Counted from the first letter of the stretch, positions 8,927 through 18,258 are shown. The stretch is DNA of 64,000 bases from CAYXLW01 sp964466055 (GCA_964466055.1 CAYXLW010000001.1:62001-126000), one strand, 5' to 3'. Notes: a model not told the origin generated them from the letters alone. Translations and numbers: made by a program.

Positions 8927-9075
8927 GGTTATATAGGCTAAACATGAGAATATTATTAATGTTAATTTTCATTACGTTCCAATATTTATTTTTTCTTTCA
9001 AGCGAAATTTTACTAGAAAATTGCCCTAAATAGCTCTTTATCTTAAAATATGAAAAAGTCTATTTTAAAATCTAA

Positions 9076-9933
9076 ATGATGCGAAATATCAAAATTCTTG
9101 TACCTGCTAATTTGGCGTTTTCTGCTGGTATAAGAGAAATTTCACAAGAGGCAGCTAATAGTGCGGGATTTCAAGATAAGCAAAAAAATATGCTTCGTCT
9201 TATTATTGATGAGATTTTTATGAATGCAGTCAAATATGGCTCTGATAACACAAGTAGTGTTTTTTTAGAATTTGTCATAGAAGAAAATAAGCTTACATGT
9301 GGAATTGAAGATGAGGGAAAAGGAACTATTAAGTTATCAGCTGAGGAGTTAAGGAATACTATGCAAAGAGAAAGAGAAAATTCAGAATTGCAAAAAACAC
9401 ATGGAAGAGGACTAGCTCAGATTACTTCTGAGCTTGTTAGTGCATTTGAAGTTTCAGATAGGCAAAATGGAGGATTACGAATTGAGTTTATAATGGAAAA
9501 GAATGATAATGTAGAAGAATTTAAACCTAAAATCTCTAAACTAAAAAGTGAAAGACGAATATTGCCTGAAAAAACAATAAAAATATCAGGTATAATAGAT
9601 CTAAATAACATAGATGGAGTTAAAGAAAAAGTAGAAGGTATTTTTTCTGAACATATAAATGAAGCATTTAGACTTATATTTGATTTTACTGAATTAAAAT
9701 ATTTTAATTCAAGTTTTCTAGCTCTCCTTGCAAACTGGCAAAGTATTTTAGAGAAAACAAAGGGGGAGTGTATTATTAAAAATCCTACAGATGAAGTATT
9801 TGAAATTCTTGATCTTGTAGGATTAACCAATATTTTTATTATTGAAAATACTAATAAAAATAAAAAAGAAGAAAGTTTTATTGATGAATCTTTACTTGCT
9901 TCAACTTCTGATTCTGAACCATTGAATAAATAA
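9076..9933 (+). CDS. Anti-sigma-type HATPase fused to STAS (anti-anti-sigma) domain
   Basis: Residues ~1-150 are an RsbW/SpoIIAB-like ATPase/kinase domain: N-box IIDEIFMNAVKYG and the G1-like EDEGKG. Residues ~165-275 are a STAS domain like RsbV/SpoIIAA; at the usual phospho-acceptor position it has FNSSFLALL. In classical partner switching these are two separate proteins that bind each other; here kinase and substrate are one chain. The next gene, 10 bp downstream, is a PP2C phosphatase, so the pair forms a compact switch. No sigma factor gene is in the window, so the output partner is unknown. Start at ATG 9076; an ATG directly follows at 9079. Confidence 0.85.
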   Translation: MMRNIKILVPANLAFSAGIREISQEAANSAGFQDKQKNMLRLIIDEIFMNAVKYGSDNTSSVFLEFVIEENKLTCGIEDEGKGTIKLSAEELRNTMQRERENSELQKTHGRGLAQITSELVSAFEVSDRQNGGLRIEFIMEKNDNVEEFKPKISKLKSERRILPEKTIKISGIIDLNNIDGVKEKVEGIFSEHINEAFRLIFDFTELKYFNSSFLALLANWQSILEKTKGECIIKNPTDEVFEILDLVGLTNIFIIENTNKNKKEESFIDESLLASTSDSEPLNK

Positions 9934-9942
9934 AATTGCTTT

Positions 9943-11133
9943 ATGAAAAAGGATCCATTATTTACCTATAGCTTAAATTTTAAAGTTTTTACTTTCGTAG
10001 GAGTAATTTTATTTCTTGCAATAGTTTTAATAGGAATTGCAATTAGATTTGATATTACAGATGTTTCTATCTATTGGGTGATTTATTCGTTTCTGTTTAT
10101 TTTTGGTATAAATTTAACTCTATTTCTCATATTTGTTACATTTCCTTTAGAGAATATTTCAAAACAAATACTGGCACTTTTAACGGGGAAACGATTTACA
10201 AAAATTCCTCCTATAAGAAATGATGAAATTGGTGTGATAACTCATTTTTTTAATACAGTAACTGAAAGAGTTAAAGACTTATCTGGAGATATTGCAAAAG
10301 GGAAAAGAATGAGTAGTGAATTAAGAGATGCAGCAGATATTCAAGCTGATGTATTTCCTAAAAGTATTCCAGATGATATTTTAGGATTAGATATTATTGC
10401 AAAATCTCGCTCAAGTTCAGAAGTAGGTGGAGATTGTTTTGATTTCATAAAATCAGGGGAAGATACTTTGATTTATATTGGAGATGTAACTGGTCATGGG
10501 GTTCCTGCCAGTCTTATTATGATGATTGTTAGTACCCAAATAGAAACTCTTGCAAGTCAAAATATTCCTCCAAAAGATATAATTATCAAAACAAATAAAA
10601 CTTTAAAAAAGAAAATTTCTTCAAATCATTTTATGAGTCTTCTTATGCTTAGGTGGCAAAATAGAAAGCAAAAAATGTCTTATATTGGAGCAGGGCATGA
10701 ATATATTTTACATTATTCCTTAATGAATAAGACGGTTAGTGCAATTAAAGCAGGTGGGATTGCTTTAAAAATGGTTCCAGATGTTTCAAAGATTGTTAAA
10801 GAAGAGGAAATTGATTTTAGAGAAGGTGATGCGGTTCTTATTTATACAGATGGTATTATTGAAGCAAGAAATAAAGAAAGTAAAATGTATGGAGTAGAAA
10901 GACTGAGATCTATTTTTCTTCAGAATGCTTATAGAAAAGCACCTGATATTTTTGATAAAATTACAGAAGATTTTTCTACATTTCTTGGTGAAAATCATAA
11001 GCAGGAAGATGATATTACCATGATAGTAATAAAGAATATTGGTCAACACTCACGTGATTCACATATAAATTTCTCTATAAATACAGACGAAAGAGATGAA
11101 ATAGTATCTAGTAAAGTGTGGAGTTGGGAGTAA
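9943..11133 (+). CDS. Membrane PP2C (SpoIIE/RsbU-type) serine phosphatase with HAMP-like linker
   Basis: 396 residues: two membrane helices (about 15-35 and 45-65), a HAMP-like segment to ~125, then a SpoIIE-type PP2C domain. Metal-binding motifs are visible: SSEVGGDCFDF, IGDVTGHGVPASL and IYTDGIIEA, with the late QEDDITMIVI. RsbU-type phosphatases dephosphorylate the STAS serine and so free the switch. The two helices with hardly any loop between them leave little room for an extracellular sensor. Ten bp after the HATPase-STAS gene, so likely co-translated. The stop nearly touches the convergent dacA-like gene (2 bp). Confidence 0.88.
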   Translation: MKKDPLFTYSLNFKVFTFVGVILFLAIVLIGIAIRFDITDVSIYWVIYSFLFIFGINLTLFLIFVTFPLENISKQILALLTGKRFTKIPPIRNDEIGVITHFFNTVTERVKDLSGDIAKGKRMSSELRDAADIQADVFPKSIPDDILGLDIIAKSRSSSEVGGDCFDFIKSGEDTLIYIGDVTGHGVPASLIMMIVSTQIETLASQNIPPKDIIIKTNKTLKKKISSNHFMSLLMLRWQNRKQKMSYIGAGHEYILHYSLMNKTVSAIKAGGIALKMVPDVSKIVKEEEIDFREGDAVLIYTDGIIEARNKESKMYGVERLRSIFLQNAYRKAPDIFDKITEDFSTFLGENHKQEDDITMIVIKNIGQHSRDSHINFSINTDERDEIVSSKVWSWE

Positions 11134-11135
11134 AG

Positions 11136-11990
11136 CTACCAGTCTATATTATTCCAAATCTCATCTAATAGTTTACTAGAATCATCAAAGCGTTTTTTAC
11201 TTCCAAGAACGACAGTAAAGATTTTATGACCATCTTTTTCAACATATAAAGCAAGACATTGTCCTGCTGCGTCAGTAGTTCCGGTTTTTATGCCTTTAAC
11301 TTCATTACTAAGTAATTTATTTGTGTTATCAATAACTCGTGTAGGTTGACTTAATGAATAAACTTTAGCAGTTTTCATGCTTACAATTTCTCTAAAATTT
11401 TTAAATTTCCAAAGGGATTGAATTAAAATAATTAAATCTTCAGAGCTAGAATAATGTCCATTCATATCTAGCCCATGTGGATTTTTAAAATAAGAGTTTT
11501 TCATTTGTAATTCATAAGCTCTTAAATTCATATCGTTCAAAAAATTTTCAACACTTTTTGAGTGATGCTGTGCAAGTGCAATAGCAGAATCATTTCCTGA
11601 AGTAACCAGTAAGCCTTTTAAAAGATTTTCTACTGTTATTCTTTCGTTAGCGAGTAACCATAATTTTTTCCCCTCAACCTCTAGGGCATTTTTAGGAACA
11701 ATCACTATTTCATCAAGATCATGATTTTCTAAAATAATAAGAGCTGTCATAAGTTTTGTTAATGAAGCAATAGGTAATTGTTTCTCAGAATTTTTTCCAA
11801 AAATCTTAACATTACTTTCAGTGTCAACGGCTAAATAACTTTCAGCAGAGAGAATTGCATCAATCGAAGATATAACTTTTGGAATTGAAGAAACTTCAAT
11901 TGTATGAGATTGTTTCAAAAAAAACTCTGGGGAAGAGTTTTCTTGAATTTCTGTATTTGTAAGGTAAATAGAGAATAGAAGTTCTAACAT
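11136..11990 (-). CDS. D-alanyl-D-alanine carboxypeptidase, peptidase S11 (DacA/PBP5-like)
   Basis: Trims the terminal D-Ala of peptidoglycan stem peptides. All three active-site motifs are present: S76-x-x-K79 (SLTK), S131-G-N and K235-T-G. The family's PHGLD block is at ~171. 284 residues covers only the catalytic domain; the C-terminal beta domain and amphipathic anchor of PBP5 are absent. The N-terminus is only weakly hydrophobic, so the export signal is not clear. It converges with the phosphatase gene. Confidence 0.9.
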   Translation of the reverse strand: MLELLFSIYLTNTEIQENSSPEFFLKQSHTIEVSSIPKVISSIDAILSAESYLAVDTESNVKIFGKNSEKQLPIASLTKLMTALIILENHDLDEIVIVPKNALEVEGKKLWLLANERITVENLLKGLLVTSGNDSAIALAQHHSKSVENFLNDMNLRAYELQMKNSYFKNPHGLDMNGHYSSSEDLIILIQSLWKFKNFREIVSMKTAKVYSLSQPTRVIDNTNKLLSNEVKGIKTGTTDAAGQCLALYVEKDGHKIFTVVLGSKKRFDDSSKLLDEIWNNIDW

Positions 11991-12104
11991 TATAAGAAGT
12001 TTTATACTTTAATTTATTACCGGTGTCCTAGCATAAATAATTCAGAGTTTAAATCTAAAGGTTGAAAAAATAATTCTAGAATTCAATTATTCATTCATTG
12101 TTAT

Positions 12105-12491
12105 TCATTTTTTCCCAACTGCTTTTTTAGCATTTACCTTTATTTCTTGTTCTTTTATCCATTTATCTAAAACAACTCTGCGAGTAACTCCTACGTTTTG
12201 GAATATTCTAAAAGTGAATACTACGGTTGCAGCAAGATATAAATTCAACCCTAAACTTTCTCCAAGATAAGTAATGCCAAGGGCAAGTAGTGCATTAAAT
12301 ATGAGTCCTGAAATAAAAACTAGACTATCAAAAGTATTATCAACTAAGTCAGATCGAATTGCTCCAAATATAGCATCTAATAAACCTAGAATAACTACTG
12401 CTGAATAATGAGCATATTCTAGTGGAATAGAAAATTTTGTAAAAGCTCCAGCAAAAACTCCTACTAAAAGACCTAATAATGCGTAAGCCAT
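12105..12491 (-). CDS. DUF1290 small basic family (Sbp) membrane protein
   Basis: 128 residues with three or four membrane helices and a basic tail. The family blocks are clear: IPLEYAHYSAVVILGLLDAIFG, then SGLIFNALLA and LYLAATVVFTFRIFQN. In Firmicutes Sbp lies near ftsZ/division genes and its role is unresolved. Here it follows the KH-R3H gene by 22 bp and probably shares its promoter. Confidence 0.88.
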   Translation of the reverse strand: MAYALLGLLVGVFAGAFTKFSIPLEYAHYSAVVILGLLDAIFGAIRSDLVDNTFDSLVFISGLIFNALLALGITYLGESLGLNLYLAATVVFTFRIFQNVGVTRRVVLDKWIKEQEIKVNAKKAVGKK

Positions 12492-12513
12492 ATTTTATGA
12501 TTTTAAAATTTAA

Positions 12514-12972
12514 TTAGTCTTTAAAAATTTTCACCTGTCTTCGAAGTCCTTCACCAATACTTTCAGTTTTTATATCATTAAATTCTTCATTAGATGAAAA
12601 ATAAGTATGAATAATTCTTCTATAATATGGGTTCATAGGTGGCATAAGTTCTGATTCACCAGTTTCTAATACTTTTCTTGCTTTTCTATCAGCAAGACTT
12701 GTTATATTTTCTTCTTGCTTAGTTTTATAGTTCTCGGTATCTAAAACTATATATACCTTTTTTTCAAATTTAACATTTAACATTACTTGAATAAGACTTT
12801 GTAGCGATCTTAATGTTTCACCATGTTTTCCAATTATAAGTGCGCCATCCTTTGGTGAAACGATGTTTATTTTATATGTATCATTTTCACTTTCAGTTAT
12901 TTCGATTTCTTCAATCTCTAATTCTATAAGTTTTAAGAATTCATCAATAAACTGTTTGATTTGATCTGACAT
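12514..12972 (-). CDS. KH-R3H RNA-binding protein (Jag/KhpB-like)
   Basis: 152 residues: a KH domain with the GxxG loop IGKHGETL (G48-K-H-G51), then an R3H domain with RRIIHTYF near residues 117-124. It lacks the N-terminal Jag_N domain of Firmicute Jag. KhpB/Jag binds RNA and influences cell elongation; it is usually next to yidC, but here it is followed by DUF1290. The promoter is 12999-13027. Confidence 0.88.
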   Translation of the reverse strand: MSDQIKQFIDEFLKLIELEIEEIEITESENDTYKINIVSPKDGALIIGKHGETLRSLQSLIQVMLNVKFEKKVYIVLDTENYKTKQEENITSLADRKARKVLETGESELMPPMNPYYRRIIHTYFSSNEEFNDIKTESIGEGLRRQVKIFKD

Positions 12973-12998
12973 AGTTCAATTTATTTAATATCAATGCT

Positions 12999-13027
12999 AT
13001 TTTAGTGAAGCTCTCTACTATCCTCAA
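12999..13027 (-). promoter_or_regulatory. sigma70-like promoter of the KH-R3H gene
   Basis: Minus strand TTGAGG (13022-13027), 17 bp, TAAAAT (12999-13004); predicted leader ~20 nt. Confidence 0.55.
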
Positions 13028-13031
13028 GGTG

Positions 13032-13053
13032 AAATTTTGTATGTACAAAATTT
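13032..13053. promoter_or_regulatory. Perfect 10-bp inverted repeat between divergent promoters
   Basis: AAATTTTGTA, TG, TACAAAATTT. It sits 4 bp upstream of the minus-strand -35 and about 40 bp upstream of the plus-strand -10, so one bound regulator could touch both units. No regulator gene is adjacent. Confidence 0.4.
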
Positions 13054-13091
13054 AAAAAATAAAAGAGTCTATTTATAAAAATTGAATTATT

Positions 13092-13100
13092 TGTTATAAT
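13092..13100 (+). promoter_or_regulatory. Extended -10 promoter of the secreted repeat protein
   Basis: TGTTATAAT fits the extended -10 pattern TGnTATAAT; no good -35. Transcription from ~13107 starts downstream of the ATG at 13099 and supports the start at 13132. Confidence 0.5.
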
Positions 13101-13131
13101 GTTGCTAGCATTACCACTAAAACTAAAGATT

Positions 13132-15351
13132 ATGAAGATAAAATATTTAAAGATTGTTTTCTTATTTTTACTAATGTTTTCTTTTTTATCAAACTCTTTT
13201 GCAATTGAAAGCGATTATGATACCTCGGCTACACTTGAAAATAATGAGAATATTTCAGTAACGAAAGGACGTTTTATATATGTTTCTTCAGAAGGAGAGA
13301 TAATTTATAACGGACAAAGTTTAGGTTATGGAGAAAATCCTGTTGTAGATGGTTCTGATTATGCATATGAAACAATAAAAAGTGACGGTGTTCATGTTGT
13401 ATTTAATGGTAGAGATATGGGACTCGGTGTTAGGCCTCAAATAACAGAAGGAAGCATTTTATTTGAAACAGAGTCTGAATTAAAAAATAGCATTGTTTTT
13501 AACCACAAAAATTATGGAGAAGGATATGAGCCAATAGTCGAAAATGGTCATTTTATTTATTTTAAAAAAGTTAATAGTGAAAATTTGCGTTCATCGGTAC
13601 AGGGATCAGTTCTAGTCTACTATGATGGAGAATATTATTGTGATGGAGATGCTTCAAAAATCAAAGATAAAGTAAAAATGTCTGGAGACAACGTTATTTG
13701 CGAACAAGAAATGGTTTCTAATAGTGAAACAAAATCTTTTATTATTTTAAACGGAGAAATTATAAACGAAGGATATAATATTAATGTTTCAGAAAGCCAT
13801 TATGCATATAATAAGAAAAAAGATTTTGGGGATGGGCAAGAAATAGAAATCATCGTATTAGATGGAAAAGAGCTTGGAACCGGGAAAGATCTAGAATTTT
13901 CAGATGATTCATTTATTTATTTTAAAGAAAACTTATCAGGAAAAGAGGAAATTATTTTTAATGGAAGGAATTTGGGGGAATTCAAATCTAGAGATACAAT
14001 TTTTTTTGAAGATGGGCATGTTGCTTTTTTGCGTGACAAAGAAATAAATGAAAGACAATCGGATGGAACATATGAAAAAAAGACATATATCCATGTAATT
14101 TATGATGGAGTTGATAGAGGAGCAGGAGATATTACAACAAATGATGAAACAACAGATTCAAAAAAAATATTTTTATCAGGGAATAATATAGCTTTTGAAA
14201 GAAAAAGAAAAACTATTGAATATTCAACTTCTGAAAGTGATAAAAATTTAGCTCTTGATAAAAGAGGAAGAGAATTAGCTGAAAAAACAGAAGTAGATGT
14301 TTCTTATGTTGTTTTTGATGGTAGAGAAAGAACACAGATCATAGAAGGAACTCTTAGAATGAAAGATGGATATTTTGCATTTGCAAAAGAGGTAGAAGTA
14401 AAAGAACAGGATGAAGATTATGCATCTGAAAGATATAAGTACTATAAAGATAATAAATATGGTGCTAATCCTGAAAAAGACTTAGAATTTAAATCATTAA
14501 TAAAATATCTATGGGTTAAAAAGCCTTATATGTTTAAAGGATTTCCAGATGGTTCAATTAAAAAAATGGGTACAGGGCTTGCAGAAACACTAATTGTGGA
14601 GGATAAAAAAGTAGCCTATATAAGAGAAAAAGAGGAAGAGATCTATTACAATGCGGAGGGAGAGAATAGAGAAAGACTTCAATCTATAAGATACGTAATG
14701 ATTGATGGTTCAAAAAAAGGGCAAGGAGATATTTTAGATTTGGTTATGGATAAAGGACAATATTCATTTACTGAAAATGTAGATGGAAGATTTTTCTTAG
14801 TAATTAATGGAGTAAGACAAGATTTTCCAGGAAATAAGGTTTTGTTTTTAGATCCAGATCCTAATGAGTCCAAAAATTCGAATATAAAAGAAGAAATAAG
14901 CTTAGATGATAGCCTAACTGGACTTCTTTTAACTAAACAAGGCAAGTACTTTATAAAAACATCTTCTAGTATTCTTAGACTTGTTCCTGAAAAAAATATT
15001 TATTTGGAAAAATATGATAAAAAAAGAGTTATTATCAATGGAGAATTGAAAGCCTTTATAACTAAAAACAGTAGAAGAAAAATCTATGCTTATAAAGTTT
15101 TTTCAGTTGCTCTTGTGGGGAAAACTAGTATTAGTAATACAAATGTTATTGAAGGTAAAGCAAAGGAATTAAGAGGTGTATTAGAAAGAAATGGAAACTC
15201 TCTTTATCTTTATTCAGAGGGAAGGAGATATAATCTTCGTATGACTTCACAAGTAAAGAGAGAAGATATAGAGCCTTATGTTGGAGATACAATTAAAATG
15301 AGTTTAAATAGGAAAAATCAATATTGGGAAATCCAGTCTTTTGAATTATAG
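13132..15351 (+). CDS. Secreted repeat protein, FNG-x-x-x-G-x-G repeats, propeller-like
   Basis: 739 residues from ATG 13132. An upstream ATG (13099) overlaps the -10 box, and the 13132 start begins directly with a signal peptide (KIKYLKIVFLFLLM...SNSFA). The body is a run of ~45-65-residue repeats whose strongest line is a hydrophobic strand then FNGRDMGLG, FNGRNLGE, YDGVDRGAGD, LDGKELGTGK or FDGRER, followed by an IAFERK/FAFAKE strand. This pattern suggests a beta-propeller or solenoid. A ~70-residue C-terminal domain (from ~670) looks separate. I cannot name the family or ligand. It stands alone, divergent from the KH-R3H gene. Confidence 0.65.
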   Translation: MKIKYLKIVFLFLLMFSFLSNSFAIESDYDTSATLENNENISVTKGRFIYVSSEGEIIYNGQSLGYGENPVVDGSDYAYETIKSDGVHVVFNGRDMGLGVRPQITEGSILFETESELKNSIVFNHKNYGEGYEPIVENGHFIYFKKVNSENLRSSVQGSVLVYYDGEYYCDGDASKIKDKVKMSGDNVICEQEMVSNSETKSFIILNGEIINEGYNINVSESHYAYNKKKDFGDGQEIEIIVLDGKELGTGKDLEFSDDSFIYFKENLSGKEEIIFNGRNLGEFKSRDTIFFEDGHVAFLRDKEINERQSDGTYEKKTYIHVIYDGVDRGAGDITTNDETTDSKKIFLSGNNIAFERKRKTIEYSTSESDKNLALDKRGRELAEKTEVDVSYVVFDGRERTQIIEGTLRMKDGYFAFAKEVEVKEQDEDYASERYKYYKDNKYGANPEKDLEFKSLIKYLWVKKPYMFKGFPDGSIKKMGTGLAETLIVEDKKVAYIREKEEEIYYNAEGENRERLQSIRYVMIDGSKKGQGDILDLVMDKGQYSFTENVDGRFFLVINGVRQDFPGNKVLFLDPDPNESKNSNIKEEISLDDSLTGLLLTKQGKYFIKTSSSILRLVPEKNIYLEKYDKKRVIINGELKAFITKNSRRKIYAYKVFSVALVGKTSISNTNVIEGKAKELRGVLERNGNSLYLYSEGRRYNLRMTSQVKREDIEPYVGDTIKMSLNRKNQYWEIQSFEL

Positions 15352-15424
15352 TTTTATAGATTTGAGATAATAAAATTGAAAGCTGGGTGGTAATAAATAT
15401 CTCTATTTTCTAATCTCTGCCTTA

Positions 15425-16489
15425 ATGGATAATTTCTACTATTTTCTTAATATAAAGATCCTTAATAATTCTTTACAAAATATAATACTGGCATTGTTTG
15501 CTTTCTTAGTAGTTCATCTTTTAATATTTATTTTTAAAAAATATATCGCTATAAAAATTTCTTCTTTTGTAAAGAAAACAGTTACAAAAATTGATGATAT
15601 AGCATTTGAGGCATTATATAAATTGGTTAATTTAGGTGGCTCTTTACTTGCTTTTTTTATTGCTTTGGAATTTATTGTTTTGCCAGATGTAATATCTATT
15701 ATTTTTCATAAGATAATTATTATTATAGCAACTATTATTGTTACATGGATTTTACAGGAATTAATTATCAACATTATTGATGAATCTTTTAAGAGAATTT
15801 CTGCCACATTAAAAAGATCATTTATTCCCTTTTTTAAAAATATTTTAAACATTTTTATTTGGATTATTGCGGGAATATTTATTTTATCTAATTTAGGTTA
15901 TAAAATAACTTCGCTTACAGCAGGACTTGGGATTGGAGGTTTGGCAATAGCACTTGCTGTTAAGCCAACTTTAGAAGCTTTTTTTGCATCAGTTGCAATT
16001 TTTTCAGAGAGGCATTTTCAAATTGGTGACATAATTAATGTAGGAGGATTATCTGGAACTGTTAAGCATATAGGACTTAGAACTAGTGTTATTGAAACTT
16101 TTTCAGGAACAGACTTAATTATTCCTAATATTGAGCTTACTTCCCAAACAATAGAGAATATTACTAAGCGAGCAGGGGAAAGGATTGATGCTAGTGTTGG
16201 AGTTGTTTATAATACGAGTTCTGAAAAACTTAAAAAAGGTATGTCTATTATAAAATCTATTTTAGAAAAAAATAAGAGTATAAACGAAGATATTCGTGTT
16301 TGGTTTAATTCTTTTGGTGATTCAGCACTTATTATCAAGTTTACATATTTTATAGATGCTACTTTACCATATATAGAAAGATTAAATATTATTTCTGAAG
16401 TTAATATATTTATAAAAAGGGGATTTGAAAAAGAAAAGTTGGAGATGGCTTATCCAACTCAGACGTTATTTGTAAAAAACCTAAAATAA
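15425..16489 (+). CDS. MscS-family mechanosensitive channel
   Basis: 354 residues, about four or five membrane helices, then the conserved pore helix and beta domain: a glycine/alanine-rich pore segment (LGIGGLAIALAVKPTLE), HFQIGDIINVGGLSGTV and LRTSVIETFSGTDLIIPN. Releases solutes on hypo-osmotic shock. The Cys-rich gene begins 8 bp downstream, so the two may be co-transcribed. Confidence 0.9.
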   Translation: MDNFYYFLNIKILNNSLQNIILALFAFLVVHLLIFIFKKYIAIKISSFVKKTVTKIDDIAFEALYKLVNLGGSLLAFFIALEFIVLPDVISIIFHKIIIIIATIIVTWILQELIINIIDESFKRISATLKRSFIPFFKNILNIFIWIIAGIFILSNLGYKITSLTAGLGIGGLAIALAVKPTLEAFFASVAIFSERHFQIGDIINVGGLSGTVKHIGLRTSVIETFSGTDLIIPNIELTSQTIENITKRAGERIDASVGVVYNTSSEKLKKGMSIIKSILEKNKSINEDIRVWFNSFGDSALIIKFTYFIDATLPYIERLNIISEVNIFIKRGFEKEKLEMAYPTQTLFVKNLK

Positions 16490-16497
16490 ATTTTTAT

Positions 16498-18138
16498 ATG
16501 CCAATCTGCAAAATTTCGGGAAAGGAATTTAACGTTTCAGAAATCGAAAAATCTTTGAGAGAAAAGTTGGGAGTCCCAATACCAGAAAAATTGTCTAAGT
16601 ACATATTTCAAGAACTAGCAGCTTTTTGGCCACATTTTGCTATTCATAAAAGAAAATGTGATGCTACGGGAAAAGATATAATTTCAGTTTTTGATGAAGA
16701 TTGTCCATATCCAGTATGGTACCGTGAATATTGGGCAAAAAATTCAAATCCTCCTAGCGTTGACTTTGATTTTAATAAGTCTTTTTTTGAACAGCTTTGG
16801 GACTTATTCCAAAAATGCCCAATCCCTCATAATGTCAATCTCTTTAATGAAAATTGTGAATATGCAGATGATTGGTGGCATTCAAAAAATTGCTATCTTT
16901 CACACTCAGGAGTTCACTGTGAAGACTGTTACTACAGTTTTCGTATTTTTAGACTAAAAGATTGTCAATATTGTGTGTTTTCTTTTAATAGTGAAAAATG
17001 CGTGGATCTGATAAATTCTCATAGATGTTTTAATGTTAAGTATGCTTTAAATTCACGTGATTGTAGAGATAGTAATTTCTTATTTGATTGTCATAACTGT
17101 TCAAATTGTGTGCTTTGTTGGAATTTAAGAAATAAAGAATATTGCATAAATAATAAGCAATATACAAAAGAGGAATATAAAAAAGAATTAGAAAAATTCA
17201 ATGTTTCTTCTAGGAAAAACTACAAATTATTGAAAGAAAATTTTCACAAAATTATAAAAACAAAAGCTTGGTGGAGGAATCAAGATATGGAAAAATGTGA
17301 TAACTCAAGTGGTGACTATATGGAAAACTGTAAAAATGCTATAAATAATTTTTTTATAGAAGAGGCAGAAGATACTGTGAATTCTTTTAGGGGAATGGGA
17401 ATAAAAGATGTTATTGATACGGTGTCTCCTTTTTCAGTAGAACGATGTTATTATTCTTCAATGCCTCAAATAGATTGCTACGAGATAAGATTTTGTAATG
17501 ATGTTTCAAACAGTAAATATATGGAATACTGTATTCGTTGCTTAAATTGTCAAAGCTGTTTTGCTTGTTGCGGATTAGTTAATAAAAAATATTGTATTTT
17601 AAATAAGCAATATTCACCTGAAGAGTATGAAAAATTAGTATTACAAATAAAAGAAAAAATGAAACAAGAAGGAGTCCATAATCAATTTTTCCCAGGATAT
17701 TTCTCAGCAAATCCTTATGATGAAAGTTTAGCAGGATTTCATTGGCCGATTTCTATTGAACAACAAAAAAACTTAGGCTTTAGAAGCAAGAATATTGAGG
17801 AGAGGAAAAATGAGAATTATTTATCCATAAGCAATATTCCAGATGTTCATGAAGGAGTGAGTGAAGGAATATGTAATAAAGTTTTTTGGGATGAATTGGC
17901 AAAAAGACCTTTTCAAATCAACAAGTTAGATATTGTTTTTAGTAAGAAAAATAAAGCACCACTTCCCGATTGTTTTTATATATCTCGTATTAAAGAAAAC
18001 TTTTCTTGGATGTTTTGTAGTGCAGAATTAAGAGAAACAACTTGTGCTATAACAGGAGAGAAAATATTAACAGGATTACCAGAATTTCTTAATGGAAGAA
18101 TATTGAGTAGAGATGCTTATTTGAAAGAAATATATTAG
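16498..18138 (+). CDS. Cys-rich putative zinc-binding protein of unknown function
   Basis: 546 residues with over 35 cysteines, no signal peptide and no membrane helix. CKISGK at residue 4, CDATGK near 53 and CAITGE near the C-terminus are three related treble-clef-like knuckles. The middle has CxxC pairs and an internal duplication: NKEYCINNKQYTKEEY near 215 and NKKYCILNKQYSPEEY near 365. I believe proteins like this recur in Patescibacteria genomes but know of no function. Cytoplasmic location and zinc binding are inference. Confidence 0.6.
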   Translation: MPICKISGKEFNVSEIEKSLREKLGVPIPEKLSKYIFQELAAFWPHFAIHKRKCDATGKDIISVFDEDCPYPVWYREYWAKNSNPPSVDFDFNKSFFEQLWDLFQKCPIPHNVNLFNENCEYADDWWHSKNCYLSHSGVHCEDCYYSFRIFRLKDCQYCVFSFNSEKCVDLINSHRCFNVKYALNSRDCRDSNFLFDCHNCSNCVLCWNLRNKEYCINNKQYTKEEYKKELEKFNVSSRKNYKLLKENFHKIIKTKAWWRNQDMEKCDNSSGDYMENCKNAINNFFIEEAEDTVNSFRGMGIKDVIDTVSPFSVERCYYSSMPQIDCYEIRFCNDVSNSKYMEYCIRCLNCQSCFACCGLVNKKYCILNKQYSPEEYEKLVLQIKEKMKQEGVHNQFFPGYFSANPYDESLAGFHWPISIEQQKNLGFRSKNIEERKNENYLSISNIPDVHEGVSEGICNKVFWDELAKRPFQINKLDIVFSKKNKAPLPDCFYISRIKENFSWMFCSAELRETTCAITGEKILTGLPEFLNGRILSRDAYLKEIY

Positions 18139-18192
18139 TGGATAATAGAATATATTTTATATTGATGAAAAATCCGTATTTGATATTATGAA

Positions 18193-18216
18193 TTGTCAAA
18201 AGTTAACACTTGACAA
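18193..18216. promoter_or_regulatory. Imperfect palindrome overlapping the -35 of the metallopeptidase gene
   Basis: TTGTCAA (18193-18199) and TTGACAA (18210-18216) are inverted around a GTTAAC core. The right arm contains the consensus -35 TTGACA. Classic geometry for a repressor site, not proven. Confidence 0.4.
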
Positions 18217-18238
18217 AATATAGTTTTTATACTAAAGT
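18210..18238 (+). promoter_or_regulatory. Promoter of the metallopeptidase gene
   Basis: Perfect -35 TTGACA (18210-18215), 17 bp, weak -10 TAAAGT (18233-18238). TATACT at 18228 is another -10 candidate with a short spacer. Confidence 0.4.
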
Positions 18239-18258
18239 TCTGTCTATTTAAAACTCAC

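Noticed and set aside
9417..9830. Minus-strand 137-codon frame inside the HATPase-STAS gene
   Set aside because: Antisense shadow of a conserved gene; no motif.
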